Assembly (NCBI GenBank): GCA_948146395.1
Contig: OX411543.1
Span: 69,079,474-69,143,473, forward strand
Length of the DNA: 64,000 nucleotides
Reading direction: 5' to 3'
Origin: Fragum whitleyi
Taxonomy: Eukaryota > Mollusca > Bivalvia > Cardiida > Cardiidae
The notes under the pieces were generated by a model, which saw nothing but the letters and a program-made list of their open reading frames with translations, was not told where the DNA came from and did no database searches. Positions 1 through 12,129 of this stretch are shown piece by piece; position 1 is the stretch's first letter, and each line of letters begins with the position of its first letter. A program made the position numbers and the translations under genes.

Positions 1-1205
1 AGAATGAATTCGACCTAAATTCGGAAATATCGGTCTTTCTTTCCATACATTACCAGATTGAATCTTATCATTTTAAAGGCTTTCACATGATGAGGTAGTT
101 AATTCCGATTGATTTTACGAAAAAATGTTAAAATACACATTTTCCCAATCTGTGCAAGAGCAGCTTTAAAACTGACGCATATGAACGAAAATAAATTCAG
201 TGCATGTCTTTAAAGAAACATTTTGGACGAAAAATGTTTGGTTTTTTACTATTTTGTGCTTTGAGTTTAGATTTCCGTAAGGAAATACTTATTTATATTC
301 AATCATATACATTAATAGAATAATAAATAACTGTGCCTTTTTTCTATTGTATTACAACTTTTCCTAGACCTTTGACCTCAAATATTCCATATTCCTTCCT
401 TGTGCAAGCCCCCCAAAAGTCCACGGTTAGTGGTGAATTGTATGTGTAGACAACATTACTATTTAATGATTTGTTAGGCAAATATTGAGTTGAACATATA
501 TATTATTGACGAGAAAAAGATCAAGACAAGAGTTTTAAATCGTGATGCACGCCTGCCAAATTTTTTTTCGATACTTTAACAACTTTTAATACTTTTCGTT
601 AGGTCAGTTGATTGATATCTATCTCGAAAAGGGCGATACAAATAAGAAATCGACCCCCAAAAAAGGAATAATAATAATAATAGTATTAATAATCATAATA
701 ATAGAAGTAGTAGTAGTAGTAGTAATGAAGGTAGTACATTATTTTTATTATCATTATTAATTTCATCATTATTATATCAAATTATAAATGCAAATTATTG
801 CGGAAACACAAGAAAATCATGTCTAAATTACCAAATGACACCGAGTTATAACTATTTTCAAATAAGTACACGTCTTTAATTTGCTAGGGACGGGTGACAT
901 TTATGACTACCATTTTACATCGTACTTAAAACGAGAGAAAGAGAACTGTACTGGATTCACGATGTAATAGCAAGGTTTATCATTAAAACTACGTTTTTTT
1001 TATCCAGTTCATTGTTTTACATGGTCTTCTGTATGGTTATTTTCAGATAGATGGGTCTCTTATGTACCATACAGATAGGTAATTACATTAATTTTTAATC
1101 AACCCACTAATAAAATAGGTCGAAAACCTGTCCGAGTAGCCTCTGATCTATATGTAGGACGGTCATTGGAAATAAAATCTGCTTCAATCATTAAAACGGC
1201 TAGGC
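1..1205. other. AT-rich stretch without a recognised gene
   Basis: Apart from the trinucleotide tract listed separately at 664-725, I see no open frame with coding character, no tRNA-like sequence and no clear repeat here. Confidence 0.5.
664..725. repeat. Compound trinucleotide microsatellite (ATA/ATT then AGT)
   Basis: Imperfect runs of ATA and AAT pass into about seven perfect AGT units. Simple-sequence tract with no coding frame around it. Confidence 0.85.
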
Positions 1206-1259
1206 GTGTCCTTGTCCTATTTTGTAACTGGTAATCACGAAAACTTTACAGTTAAAAAC

Positions 1260-1645
1260 ACCATTGACACTGATTCCAATCAGAATCATTCACTCAGCAC
1301 TCCATTCCTTGATTCCAAACACTCACTCAAAATCGATCAAAAACGCTCCGACATCGTGAGAAAGCATTTCGAAATAAATCGTTCAATAGGATTAATATTT
1401 AGTTCAAATCGATCAAATTATTCTACGATCTTATTGGCTGGTGGGAATCGTTAAAGTGTCTGGATGGTCAACGAATACACACAGACAGTAAAGTACGTTT
1501 ATTTTATCTTGAACAAAATTAGCGATATTGGATTATCTCCTTTTAATTTCACTAAAACATAGCTCCCCACATTCATTCAATTTCGTTCCAATATCATTCC
1601 TAATCATTTTTATTGTCAATTTTACGATGTTCTTAACTTTAAAAA
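1260..1645 (+). repeat. Dispersed repeat, copy 1 (two-part, pairs with 3290-3690)
   Basis: The first part is rich in CATTC/CACTC and CGATCAAA words (about 1270-1440). The second part holds AAATTAG, then GATATTG, then TATCTCC, then TTTAATTTC, then a TCAATTT-ACGATGTT block (about 1500-1635). The same two parts in the same order recur at 3290-3690, and relatives of one part lie at 54770-54890 and 63740-63920. A short open frame (1206-1454) crosses it, but I treat that as chance. Confidence 0.6.
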
Positions 1646-3289
1646 AACTAATCATTTGAGCGAAAAACGGAAGAAATCAATCCTGCGTTAAGGATGCAAA
1701 GACTTTAAAACGCCAAAAAATTGTATCCAGCTATGCATAATTTTTCACATTGCGAAACTGATTACAATTTGTTATACGCTTTGATCATGATTTAATCTTA
1801 CATGCAGTGATAGGTTGAAAATTACAAAATAAGAATAAATGGCAATGCTTATGCATGGTAAAGAAATTTCTACTTGAAGCGTTTATAGAAAGATTTACCT
1901 TCTCGACATTGAGCTAGATTTCCCTTTTCTTTCTGTAACCGTCTATAAAGGTTATCAAAGTCAGCAAATAACATTAATCTTTAATCTGTGAGTGTAATAA
2001 TATTACCTGCGTATTTGTATCCGAATCACTCCCCAGGTCAGACGATATTAATCCAGTGTATTTTGAAAAATCCCTATCCGGAAATTAGAATATTCCGGCT
2101 TATTAACCGCTTCTGATGGAATAATTCACAGTGCGCAGCGCAGACAATGCGGATTCCCTCGGTCAATATCCAACAGTAATTTATTGGAGCGCGATTATTT
2201 CGTAATTAATCCTAAATTATAAAGAGGTAGTAAACAGACATTTTTTTCGAAACACTAACATTTAATGATTTAAAGTTCAACAAAGTTGTTAAGGTATTGA
2301 AATTCTTTCCATTCGTGGCCCATCACGCGAAAAGGTGCCAACTGTGAACTTCTTAAAATAAATATTTCAAAAAGAGATTGGTTCTAGAACAGACCAACCA
2401 GAGGTAGCATTTCTAAAATTCTTTCACAGGAAAGTAGATTGAATATTATAGATTTTGTAAATTAGTAAAGTGCGAAAAGTTGCATTCCTAATCAGTCAGC
2501 GCAATTAGCGCAGTAGTTTTTATTATTTATTATTGTCTCAATCGTGTACATATAAATACAAAACATTACAACAATTAAAACATATATTCATACACGACCA
2601 TTCTAAATAAGAAAACATAGTCATATACATATTCAACTTTAAAAGTATTTAACAGATGAAATTCGATATTAAAAGATGCGATTTCCTTCTCTTTTCTTTC
2701 TTTATTTTATTTTATTTTATTACAAGAATCGACACCTAACGCACTACCCAGATGGTCCCTTTTCGCGTGACGGGTCACATTTATAAATCGACCCCAGAGG
2801 TATTGACTTATTTAATGGTAATAAAGGACAATAACGTTGATTACTATTCGAAATTACAGTTTAAACTATGGTTAACATAAAGAAGAGAAAAAATACAGAT
2901 GTATGAATTTTGTTCAAAGATGTACCCTTTTTTTAAGTGATACAAGAAAGTTTTGTCTAAAAGTAATAAAAGGGGCCAGTCTATATTTCTACGTTGTTTT
3001 CTAGACTTTACCCATTATTCTTTTCCTAGATGAACATAATATGTTTGAGGCCATTTAATGTCCCAATGAATACAACATTGACTCCCGGGGGTGTGGAAAT
3101 AAGGATTTTCTCCACTCGTCCCCGGACAAGTGAAAGATGATATTCTACCTTTCCAAAGTCAAATTGAATTTATCCACAAAACAGAAAATAGGTTAATATT
3201 GAGAAAAGATTGCCTTTAATGAAGAATATGCTAAGGCCTCGTTTTCTATCCTAAGCTACAGTTAGTAGTATCGTTAAATTGGCACTTAT
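1646..3289. other. No gene seen; small repeats only
   Basis: Holds a (TTTTA)-type tract near 2698-2722 and a 20-base near-palindrome at 3113-3132 (CACTCGTCC, 2-base spacer, GGACAAGTG) related to the one at 3736-3753. No coding-like frame recognised. Confidence 0.45.
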
Positions 3290-3690
3290 CTCGATTAAAA
3301 CCGCTCCATTCATTCAATCCAAACAGTCACTCAAACCATTTATAAACGCTGCAAAATCGCTAAGTAGAATAGATCAACTACTTTCAAATTAGATATAGCT
3401 AGAAGAAAATCGCGATTTCACAGAATAATTAAAATTTTGAGCGTCTGATAGGTTCTTGAAGAAAAAAAGTTACTATTCAAAGAACTTTCATGTACATTTT
3501 CTTAAAGGGAGATAATAAATATATCTTATTCAGTTCATCCCGAACGAAATTAGTGATATTGATTTATCTCCCTTTAATTTCGCTCAAAACTCTTTCATCA
3601 CATTCATTAAATTTCATTCCTGAATCACTCCAAAATCATTATCTTGGTCAATTTCACGATGTTGTTAGCTGTAACATTCGACTAATTTAT
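3290..3690 (+). repeat. Dispersed repeat, copy 2 (pairs with 1260-1645)
   Basis: CATTCAATCCAAACA-type words are followed by the GAACGAAATTAG, GATATTG, TATCTCCC, TTTAATTTC and TCAATTTCACGATGTTGTTA blocks, matching the order in copy 1 about 2.03 kb upstream. Either a local direct duplication or two insertions of one unclassified element. Confidence 0.6.
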
Positions 3691-3735
3691 TTATTATACC
3701 TATTTAATACCACTCAGCAATTTTCTCTGCTATTT

Positions 3736-3753
3736 ACTTGTCCACGGACAAGT
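3736..3753. repeat. 18-base palindrome ACTTGTCC-AC-GGACAAGT
   Basis: Perfect 8-base arms around a 2-base spacer, just after the two-part repeat. A near copy sits at 3113-3132, about 620 bases upstream. Confidence 0.6.
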
Positions 3754-4193
3754 GGCCTTGAAAAATGTTAATGTCCACAGCTAGAAAAGCCCGCGTCAGA
3801 CACGTCGGACGTGGGAATCCACATCCATGTCTCTGAAAACATATTTCCACCAGAAAATAAAGAAAACAGAAAATGGATTTCAAACTGTGTGAAAAACGGA
3901 TTGTAAATGATTTTCTTTGAAAATTACCCACCAGCTTCATTCCAGCGGTAGATTTCTCGTACAATGAAATCCCTCGTTATATAATGACATGTATGATATG
4001 TTATAATTCAACTATAAAGTATATCATTTTACATGAAATATCTGAATCGTTTTGTATCAGTTACTTTTCATGTAACATACATATACATGTACTGTGATAA
4101 CAGTTCATATCATCGTGAAATTGACAACATGAGTGATTTTATAATAATATTACATGAGTTGAAGGAACGAGTTTTGAATGAAATTAAAGGAAG

Positions 4194-4244
4194 GTAATAC
4201 ATTATCGATAATTTCTTCCAGTTGGAAGAAATAACGATAATTTA
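4194..4244. repeat. Imperfect hairpin next to a poly-C tract
   Basis: The left arm (TATCGATAATTTCTTCCA) pairs with the right arm (TGGAAGAAATAACGATAAT) around a very short loop. It abuts the C tract that follows. Confidence 0.5.
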
Positions 4245-4276
4245 CCCCCCCCCCCCCCCCCCCCCCACACACACAC
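4245..4276. repeat. Poly-C tract followed by (AC)n
   Basis: About 22 consecutive C then five AC units. A length-unstable simple repeat, likely uncertain in the assembly. Confidence 0.9.
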
Positions 4277-4299
4277 TAAAATACCGTATTTCAAGTGTG

Positions 4300-5305
4300 A
4301 TACCTTTTTTGGCCAATCAGACGCTTTGAACTCCATATCCGATAATAAACAGTGCAATGATTTGATCTATTTGAATGAAATGTTGGTCATTGTGAACGAT
4401 TATGAAATATTTTAAAAGAATTATCGAGCGTTTTGAATTGTTGAGTTTGTGTTCGAATGAAAGTTAGTAACTGTTATGTTTAAGTAAGATACTAAATTAA
4501 TAGTAAAATGTGTGACAACTTGTGTGTCAAGTAAACTACATCTTACTGCGGATATTTCTCATGTAGGCCGCAAAAAAAGAAAATACTCAGTTATAATTCA
4601 AAACTTATTTCATTAATAATAATGTGTGATTAGAACAGACTCTTCCGGAATTACTGGAAAAATGCTATTTGCCCCATTACTATGCAGTATATGATAAACT
4701 ATTTGTAATTTGGAATAATGATAACGAAGCCTAATTATTCTTAATACCCTCATTTTGAACTTACATATTGATAAACTGTTTGTAATGTTTTATTCCTCTG
4801 ATTAACTATGTCGAGTAAATGACCCTCGATTGGAAATAAAATTAAGCCCTAAAAACCTCTATAAAGAAGGGGATTTTTCAATTTTATTATCATTTGACTA
4901 TGCAGTATTTAATCATAAATGAACACTTATACAAATGTACAAACACAACACTCCAAGTTATATAAGAATTGACGACAAAACCTGACACTCACTTTATAAC
5001 GTCAGTCACCCGTCCATAACGGAGTTCCCGCACAAAACATTTGTAAAACATTTGATTACATTATCAGAAAATCGTATCCAATTCACGGCAATATTCTATT
5101 GTCGCTCCACGAGTGAAAAATCCGATGGTAAATCGCGGGACGGAGTAAATCGCTATCAAAGACGATAGCAGCAAACGCATAGTACACTATAAGTAAGTTA
5201 TACTATACCTATGGGGGGATATTTTTGTCACTACTTTACTTCAGATTTACATCTGTAAACAAAAGTCTTCAAAACGCTTCTAGAAATAAAGTGAATTGAA
5301 AAATA
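4300..5305. other. No gene or clear repeat seen
   Basis: AT-rich sequence. Only short frames and no splice-bounded coding-like island that I could support. Confidence 0.4.
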
Positions 5306-5551
5306 TCATGTATCTGTAACTACACACGCGAAGAAGTGCAGATTTTCTCGAAAAGCAAATACAGGCATATAATTTTTGACTAAGAGAGAGAATAGCGCAA
5401 CATTGTCGTGAATTTTTATATGTATTTCACGATCGAAAATAACACTATCGCTAAATTTAAAAATATCTTCAGCATATTTTTTCATAATATAATCATAACT
5501 GTGGATATATAATAAATAATTCTGAAAGTGACTCTGTTCCGAAAACATCAC
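5306..5551 (-). CDS. Unrecognised 81-residue open frame (weak candidate)
   Basis: A true ATG (two in a row) opens an 81-codon frame ending in TGA. The inferred protein is mixed and not low-complexity: a charged middle (KKYAEDIFKF), then VIFDREIHIKIHDN, then a hydrophobic C-terminal half ending FFACVVTDT. No signal peptide or known domain is recognised. No AATAAA lies shortly downstream on this strand. It could be a small gene, one exon, or a chance frame in AT-rich DNA; codon look slightly favours coding, but the evidence is weak. Confidence 0.15.
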   Translation of the reverse strand: MMFSEQSHFQNYLLYIHSYDYIMKKYAEDIFKFSDSVIFDREIHIKIHDNVALFSLLVKNYMPVFAFRENLHFFACVVTDT

Positions 5552-5559
5552 AGTTCCTT

Positions 5560-6060
5560 CTTAAATTTAGTGTATGTAGTTGAGGGTAACATATATTCAA
5601 TTGTATTTTTATACCCGTTTGTTATACCAAAATAGTCATAGGGAGAATGAAACGGCCGATTTATGTTGATCTTGAGATAACCGTTTATTCATATCTGATG
5701 ATAAATTACTTTCTATTTTTTTTCTTACTTTCTTTCACAACCTTACATGAAATAATCAATGTGGAATCATATATATTACTAAGATTATTGACGTTTTTAG
5801 TGTTCGATTCAACTGATTAACTGAAATCAAATTTAGTTTTAACAGAAAACAGTGAAAATATTTATATAAAATAGCTGAAATATTTTTTGGGCGATTATAC
5901 CAATTTACTTACGTTTCGATTTTGCGAAAGTTTTCGTTTTTTTCTGAATATTGCGATTCTAATCGGTATATTTAATATATGTAATAACAATGTACACTTA
6001 TGAAAAGAATGAATAATGATATAAAGATGATAAGAAGAAGTCTCACGATGATATTGGTGA
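5560..6060. other. No gene seen
   Basis: AT-rich, with no recognisable repeat or coding frame. Confidence 0.4.
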
Positions 6061-6061
6061 T

Positions 6062-6125
6062 GATGTTACTACTACTATTAGTACTAATAGTACCATCACT
6101 GCTACTACTACTACTTCTACTACTA
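6062..6125. repeat. Degenerate (ACT)n trinucleotide tract
   Basis: Runs of ACT/CTA units broken by AGT and ACC. The central ACTATTAGTACTAATAGT is itself palindromic. Confidence 0.75.
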
Positions 6126-6288
6126 CTTATAATATTTTAATTAAATGTTTAAGACAGTTATAATAACAATAGTGATTAAAGTAATTACAACAGTAGTAGT
6201 CAAAACAATATGATAAATAAAATAAAGAAAAAACAATTATTGTGGAAAATTGCAGGAAAAAACAGCAGCGTCGCCTGTCTTTTAAATT

Positions 6289-6311
6289 CACACACACACA
6301 CACACACACAA
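6289..6311. repeat. (CA)n microsatellite
   Basis: Eleven CA units. Open frames on both strands here owe their length to it and are not supported as genes. Confidence 0.9.
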
Positions 6312-6319
6312 ACAACATT

Positions 6320-8090
6320 CAAATACAAAATCATGAAAACAAATACTGATTTAGGTTTTCATTTCGAAACAGCAGATCATTGTTTTTGCATAAAATTAAC
6401 GACGTATATAATGACAATACATTTGCGGCGTGTCGCGACATAGAGAGATATTTGAATTCCGTAGAACATTCATTAAAAGAGAAAGAAAGTAAAGTTAAAT
6501 TATACTACTATGGAAGGTATTTCAAAATGCGTACAATGCAGAATTACTTCACAAAATAATAAACTGGCTTAGAAAAGAGGAAAGAAAACGAATTGAAAGC
6601 AATTTCGTCCGCTCTTTTTACCTTGGTTTTTGTTGCTTGACGGGTCGCACTATAGAATTCTAACTAAGGTTAATAATTATGATAGTTATTTTACTGTCTT
6701 ATAATTTTGCTGGATTTATGCAAACAAAAAATCATGATAAAAAGATAAGTTCTTAAAATTTAGAGAAGAATAACATATTATTCTAAAGTGATATTGTATT
6801 ATTTAATTTAACGTTCAAAAGAATCCAATATTTTAGTAACGGTACTTGCACTTGTAATAAGAATATATTCTAACTCGAATAATTTGCAATGGGTTCCTAT
6901 TAGCTATAGACGTAAGTACCAGTCAATGATAAATGTATATTTGTCTTGAAAAATAGAAAAGGAGAAATTAAAAGTCCAAGGTTTTTTGATCGTTTAAGGA
7001 AAAGGGGAAATAGTTAATTCATATTTTCTTTATTCTGCAATAGCTTAAAAGAACAAATTTTTATTCACTGTGATTTCATGAAAGTTCTCTCAATACTCAA
7101 GTATGGTATTTGGGTAGAAGAAGGGCATATTTAAATATAATGAATTTGTTTAATTAATGTGCAATTATTTTACCTGTATCAGAAGTATTAATTCCGTATA
7201 CACTTAAACACAATTATATCAAAAGTACAAGAAATATCCATAGTAATGAAGCAGCCAAATCGACAAGAGAATCACGTAAACACCCCGGGAAATAACTAGT
7301 AATTCCGTACGATTGTCACTGGCGTGTACATCCCAAACTATACCATTAATTCTCCACGCGCTTTTTGGCAGACTTCATTGAAGAAACGATATTTCGCGTA
7401 CGGCCTGCAGCGAATCTTTATCCTGATTGGCTATTGGCCCTTGGCGGTACTCTATCAATAGCTTTAAGCAATAGTCATATTGGATTTAATAAATTCATGT
7501 TCAGTTAAAGACAAGTGAATTAAGTGGATGTTTTACGGTCCCAAAGACAAATACCACACAACTTATGTTTATTGACCAAACAGAGGGCTTTTATATAACT
7601 TTTGAATATTTCAAAGCGAACTTATGCAGTTTTTAATTTGTTTCTCTTTATCAACCGTCTTTATTTCACGAATAAACGGTTTTCACAAACACACACAATA
7701 CCAAGAGGCTTCGGAAAAAAATAAACTGGAAATAGGTCGGATCCAGCGTATGTTAACCAGAGACCAAATTTCAAACATACAGTGTAAACGTAACCCGTCT
7801 CACGAAAAAAAATGTATAATCCACGAAGAGCGAAAAGAATCGATCCTAGTTAGACAGCACATGACTCTCAGCTTGATCAGGGTCGAACCTTTACCCTTTT
7901 TATACAATTTTGTTTTTCTACATTTGTCATTCTACCTTCATATAATTATTTTTCTATTCAAATTCGAACTCTGCCTAAGCTCTGCTGAATCAAATACCCT
8001 TTCAACGGTTTATTTTACGGTGTTTCAAGATGATCAGCTTTTCACTGACATAAGAAAGAGATGGAATAGTCACCGTAGTTTAATCTTAAA
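6320..8090. other. No gene supported
   Basis: A 198-codon frame (7624-8220) starts here, but its last third runs through the left and right arms of a hairpin element, so it is rejected. Near 7427 the run GATTGGCTATTGG holds two inverted CCAAT boxes, with no gene attached that I can see. Confidence 0.4.
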
Positions 8091-8111
8091 AAGGGTCGGA
8101 CCTGCCCTGCT

Positions 8112-8227
8112 TTCAGGATCACAAAACGGCGCAAACAGTTTGCCAATTTTACCCCGCTTTGCACGTGCATTTGCGTGCAAAGCGGAGAGTAATTTGCTAA
8201 CTGTTCGCAACGTTTTGTGATCCTGAA
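8112..8227. mobile_element. Foldback (hairpin) element, copy 1 of a two-copy family
   Basis: A 116-base inverted repeat. Arms begin TTCAGGATCACAAAACG and end CGTTTTGTGATCCTGAA; near the centre CCGCTTTGCACG faces CGTGCAAAGCGG. Weaker pairing continues outward to about 8094 and 8244. A 115-base relative lies at 25845-25959. The form is that of a foldback MITE. No coding capacity, no clear target-site duplication. Confidence 0.75.
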
Positions 8228-8259
8228 CGCAGTAATGGTCACCCGAAACGGACTTGCCA

Positions 8260-9110
8260 CTATGGAAGTGTGAAAAATACTGTACCTGGTTAATCTGCGC
8301 ATCTGCATTTACGAAGACTAGCCACAATCGACATATTCTCTTCACCTTTTGTAAATTTTCATATTTAAAATATCAAGAATTGGAATTCTACATAACAACA
8401 TGTCAATTATGGATATACGATCTTAAACAGACCAGTGCTGGGTCAATTCCATCTTTTACAATCATTTATACTACAGAGTTTCCAAAGGGAACATATAAGA
8501 GAGACGAATCACATAAGAAAGTGATTGAAATGTTCAATGTTAATTTACCGCACGCATGGTAACATTTGTAAACGAAGGGAGACAACTCCTTTTATTCAAA
8601 CACACTAGTATTTATCGTATTCTATTTTTGTTAGGTTTTCAGACAGACAGATGTACGGACAAACCCTCAGCGCTAAATGAATATGTATCCGATCTTATAG
8701 ATGTGGAGGCATAATATATGTCTTCATTCCTTCAATTTTATTAGTATATACTTTGATATTGTCTTTGTTTATTTGACCTGGAGGAATGTGATATATATAT
8801 TTTTTTATTTTGCACACTTTGTTATTACACTAAAATTATTTTCACGTGTACAAATGAACTGAGCTACTTTCGTGTTGCAACCTCACCATGAATCAACACA
8901 AAATCACCTTATCATCCTAAATTTTCCAGTTCAATTTTCAAAAAAAAATTATTGGCAATTAAATAAAAAAGTTTCAATTTCTTTGAATGCTTAAATCAGT
9001 ACAATGTTCTTTGTTTTAGAGATCTTTCGAGAAATCAAACACTTCATCTCTAACCCCTCTCCGGATTTTTCCCGATTCTCTTTATGTCTATCTACATTCC
9101 AGTATCTCCC
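8260..9110. other. No gene seen
   Basis: A GAAGGGAGACAACTCC word near 8574 resembles a short AAGGGAGATAA-type repeat seen elsewhere in the window (for example 3508 and 63960). Nothing else supported. Confidence 0.4.
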
Positions 9111-9114
9111 CCCC

Positions 9115-9119
9115 CTCAC

Positions 9120-9177
<58 letters not shown>

Positions 9178-9190
9178 TCTGTCTGTCTGT
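9115..9190. repeat. (CT)n microsatellite with (GTCT)n tail
   Basis: CT units run without break from about 9129 to 9172, then a few GTCT units. It forms the left edge of the tandem array that follows. Confidence 0.9.
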
Positions 9191-9900
9191 TTCATTAAAA
9201 TCGGACAAATGGTTTAGGAGGAGAAGATTCTTAAATATTTTGTAGTGAAAATAAACCCCAGCCTGCCATGCCCATATTTGGGGTCAATCCTAATTTTTTG
9301 AACAACTTTGAAAGAGGGTCACTCAAGGACCATTTATACAAAGTTTCATTGAAATTGTGCCAGTGGTTTTGGAGGAAAAGAATTTTAAAGATTTTTTAGT
9401 GAAAATAAGCCCCATCCTGCAACGCCAATTTTTGGGGGTCAATCCCAATTCCTTAAACAACGTTAGAAGAAGGCCGCCCGAGAAACATATCTGCCAATTT
9501 TCATCAAAATCCGCCCTTCGATTTAGTTGGAGATGATTAAAGAAAAATCCTAATTTTTTGAACAACTTTGAAAGAGGCCACGCAAGGACCATTTATACGA
9601 AGTTTCATTGAAATTGTGTCAGTGGTTTTGGGGGAAAAGAATTTTATAGATTTTTAGTGAAATTAAGCCCCATCCTGCAACGCCCATTTTGGGGGTCAAT
9701 CCCAATTCCTTAAACAACGTTAGAAGAGGGCCGCTCGAGAAACATATCTGCCAAGTTTCATCAAAATCCGCCCTTCGATTTAGGAGGAGGAGATGATAAA
9801 AGAAAAGTGTAAGCGCGGACGCGAGGATGCGCTGACGCATGCACGGATGACGGACACAACGCCATGACAACAGGTTGCTGGCCTTTGGCCAGTGGAGCTA
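9191..9900 (+). mobile_element. Pearl-like modular element: A-B dimer core and 3' stem-loop
   Basis: Core units alternate between type A (TTTTTTGAACAACTTTGAA) and type B (CCCAATTCCTTAAACAACG). A starts recur 260 bases apart (9291, 9551) and B starts 257 apart (9444, 9701), so the higher-order unit is a dimer; the second A lacks about 45 bases. The core also carries CAGGATGGGGC-like words shared with 20.6, 30 and 52.8 kb. A GACGGA-type tract leads to a stem-loop (GCTGGCCTTTGGCCAG) and ends at GTGGAGCTA. No protein is encoded, and the 5' end is lost into the CT tract. Assignment to pearl/Helentron-type elements is inference from architecture. Confidence 0.65.
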
Positions 9901-9904
9901 CACA

Positions 9905-10170
9905 AGGGTCAAAATATGAACAAACATGGTAGAGGTCCATAGGAGGATGCTACATGCTAAATAAAAGGTGTCTGCTTTGGAGAATAAGATATTTTAAAAA
10001 ATTCACGCTTTCAGTTTTTATGTAAAAAGGAATGCGCCTGGGCGTAGCTGAAATAAGACCCCAGGCTCATGATATGGACAAACTTCGTAGAGATCTACTG
10101 GATGATGATACATGTACATACAAAATATAAATGCACAGAAAAAAGCGCCAGATTTGTTTCGATATTCTAA
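9905..10170 (+). repeat. Tandem pair, period about 165 bp
   Basis: ATATGAACAAACATGGTAGA near 9915 recurs as ATATGGACAAACTTCGTAGA near 10080, each followed by GATGCTACATG or GATGATACATG. Degenerate related units may continue to about 11080. Probably the core of another modular element. Confidence 0.5.
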
Positions 10171-11690
10171 AACGACAGAAAATTTTAAGTGTTTATGACA
10201 TGTTCATGTAGTACTGGAGGATTACGTAGCTTTTCAGTAGCATTCGATTTACAAAATCTGTTTATCATGCTTATAAGCCAACTCATAAAATCACTCGACT
10301 GGAGTTAAGAAAAACTTAATAAAACCATGTGAATTAACTGACATGGGCAAAAGGTCAAAATACGAGTTCGTATATTAAACTTCAGGAAATAGAGTTTTTG
10401 AAAAATGGATGGGATTCAGCATAGATCAACCATAAATCTCATTTTATAAACAATAGTTTAGGAAAGTAGAATGATCATTCTCATTCAGATATTCTGCTTA
10501 TTGCGGTGATCCTCAGCACTCAAATTGATCCCTTTTCGCATAACAAACGATGAATAAAGAGCTTCAAAGAATAAAGATCAAAATGCAAGTTTCAAAAATC
10601 AGTCACTTTAATTCGGTAGGTTTATGATTATAATAAAGCACTGCATGTATGCATCAGTCGTCGAACGCTGATAGATCCACATTTATAGACACCAGAAAGT
10701 AACGACTCCCGAGACAGTTTTGATATACAAGTGGTCAATAATATAGATTTGCTTTGTACTCGGTAAGTAGAATTTACTGTATATCCGAAAATAAGGTCAA
10801 TCCGATTTGTATGTCAATAGCTTGAGGATTCATGTACGTAAACCATTTCCGACCCTTTACAAAAAATGCATGTGGGCCTTCTAGAGTAAAAGATATTGAA
10901 AAATTGACAAAATCTGACCAGAGAATATCAATATGATATGTATGTAATGAAGTAGATTGACCATTTCAATTTCAGGATTATGCTTCAAGTCCGTATGTCA
11001 GATGTCAAAGATCGATTATCTAGGACTTACAAATTGATGGAGTAGCGCGAAACAGTCGTAATTGCCTATAGGTATAAATGCTTATACAATTCTTTCGCGC
11101 TGAACCATCAATATCGTACAGTAATCGTAAGAATGTACCCTTCAATCATATATAAGGCTTTTCGGAAATATCAAAACGCAGCGAAATTATTTGATAGACT
11201 CTTAAATGTCAGTCCATGGCTTACCTTGATTTCTAAAGAGGCCCAAGTCAGTATTAACAGGCTTGTAACTTTTAAACTATCCACCAAAAGAACAAAAGAA
11301 CGTTTTTAGAAGTTGTGTAAAAGCACGTTAATATCAAAATTTTCTTGTACCTTTGTAATTCTGAAATAAGCGTAAATTATTTAATTTAGAATAAATATTT
11401 TTTTCATTCGTTGAAACTATTACTCTTTAAATAACAACTATTGGAACTACCAAAAATGATGCTAAAACAGATTTGATATTTACTAAGTGGTAACATCTAA
11501 ATAAGCCATCAACACATTTATGTCGGTTACGATATGCATTGGCATTTCGCCGATTAAGCCGATTTGCCTGTTGTCGTAAATACTTCAGTAAGACTCTATG
11601 GCTTATCTGAATGAATGAAAAACAGGAAATTCATGACAGGGAAATACGCCCATTGACCTGGTTGCTGGGCTAATTATTCAGCAATTTGAA
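10171..11690. other. Probably decayed tandem core; no gene seen
   Basis: Words such as AAGATATTGAAAAA and GGTCAATCCGATTTGTATG suggest old units related to 9905-10170. The similarity is too weak to place boundaries. Confidence 0.3.
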
Positions 11691-11699
11691 CAATTGAAA

Positions 11700-11796
11700 C
11701 TATACATTATCTTTCGACATAGACGTGTGCTCTGTGGAATGTAGGAATCGGTACAATTCATTTACTGTCTCGTCCAAAGAACAATTTTCACCCTGT
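11700..11796 (-). CDS. Possible 3' terminal exon, protein unrecognised
   Basis: On the minus strand an exceptionally pyrimidine-rich run (TTTCTTTATTTTATTTTTGT) ends in CAG at 11797. The frame after it stays open for 31 codons to TAG. It reads QGENCSLDETVNELYRFL and then a polar tail ending KDNV. The hydrophobic stretch upstream in the same open frame (to 11903) is more likely the intron's pyrimidine tract than a membrane helix. No AATAAA is seen close downstream. It could be a real last exon or chance. Confidence 0.22.
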
Positions 11797-11952
11797 CTGA
11801 CAAAAATAAAATAAAGAAAACCTGTGACACAGCACAATGCCGAAACTATCTGTAAGGTAAGAATGACGACGAAGTAAGGATATATGAATAGTAAAATTGC
11901 CAAATCAATGGGATTTAAAATGATGCTATATTGTCACAAACGCCCCTAAATA

Positions 11953-12093
11953 ATGACAGTTCAGTCATTGCACATCCGGAAGTGCACTGACTCCTACTTT
12001 GCTCCGAATATTGGCCTGTGTTCAAACGATTGCCTTCTTGGAACCATGCCAGATGGTCATGACAACAACATGATCAGACGTGCTCAAGAATGA
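11953..12093 (+). CDS. Coding-like island, 46-codon frame
   Basis: An ATG frame of 46 codons in a locally GC-richer patch. It has four cysteines (KCTDSYF, GLCSNDCLL region) and an acidic/Asn-rich end (MPDGHDNNM). The opposite strand also has a 31-codon open stretch here, behind a good acceptor (TATTTTCTTTCAG, minus, near 12121), so the strand is uncertain. No family recognised. Confidence 0.18.
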   Translation: MTVQSLHIRKCTDSYFAPNIGLCSNDCLLGTMPDGHDNNMIRRAQE

Positions 12094-12129
12094 TTTCTTC
12101 TTGGTGAAAGCACTGGCTGAAAGAAAATA

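Noticed and set aside
7624..8220. Longest frame in the window, 198 codons on plus
   Set aside because: No recognisable domain, its last 110 bases are the hairpin element, and its composition matches AT-rich random sequence; competing minus frames of 88-91 codons cover the same hairpin.
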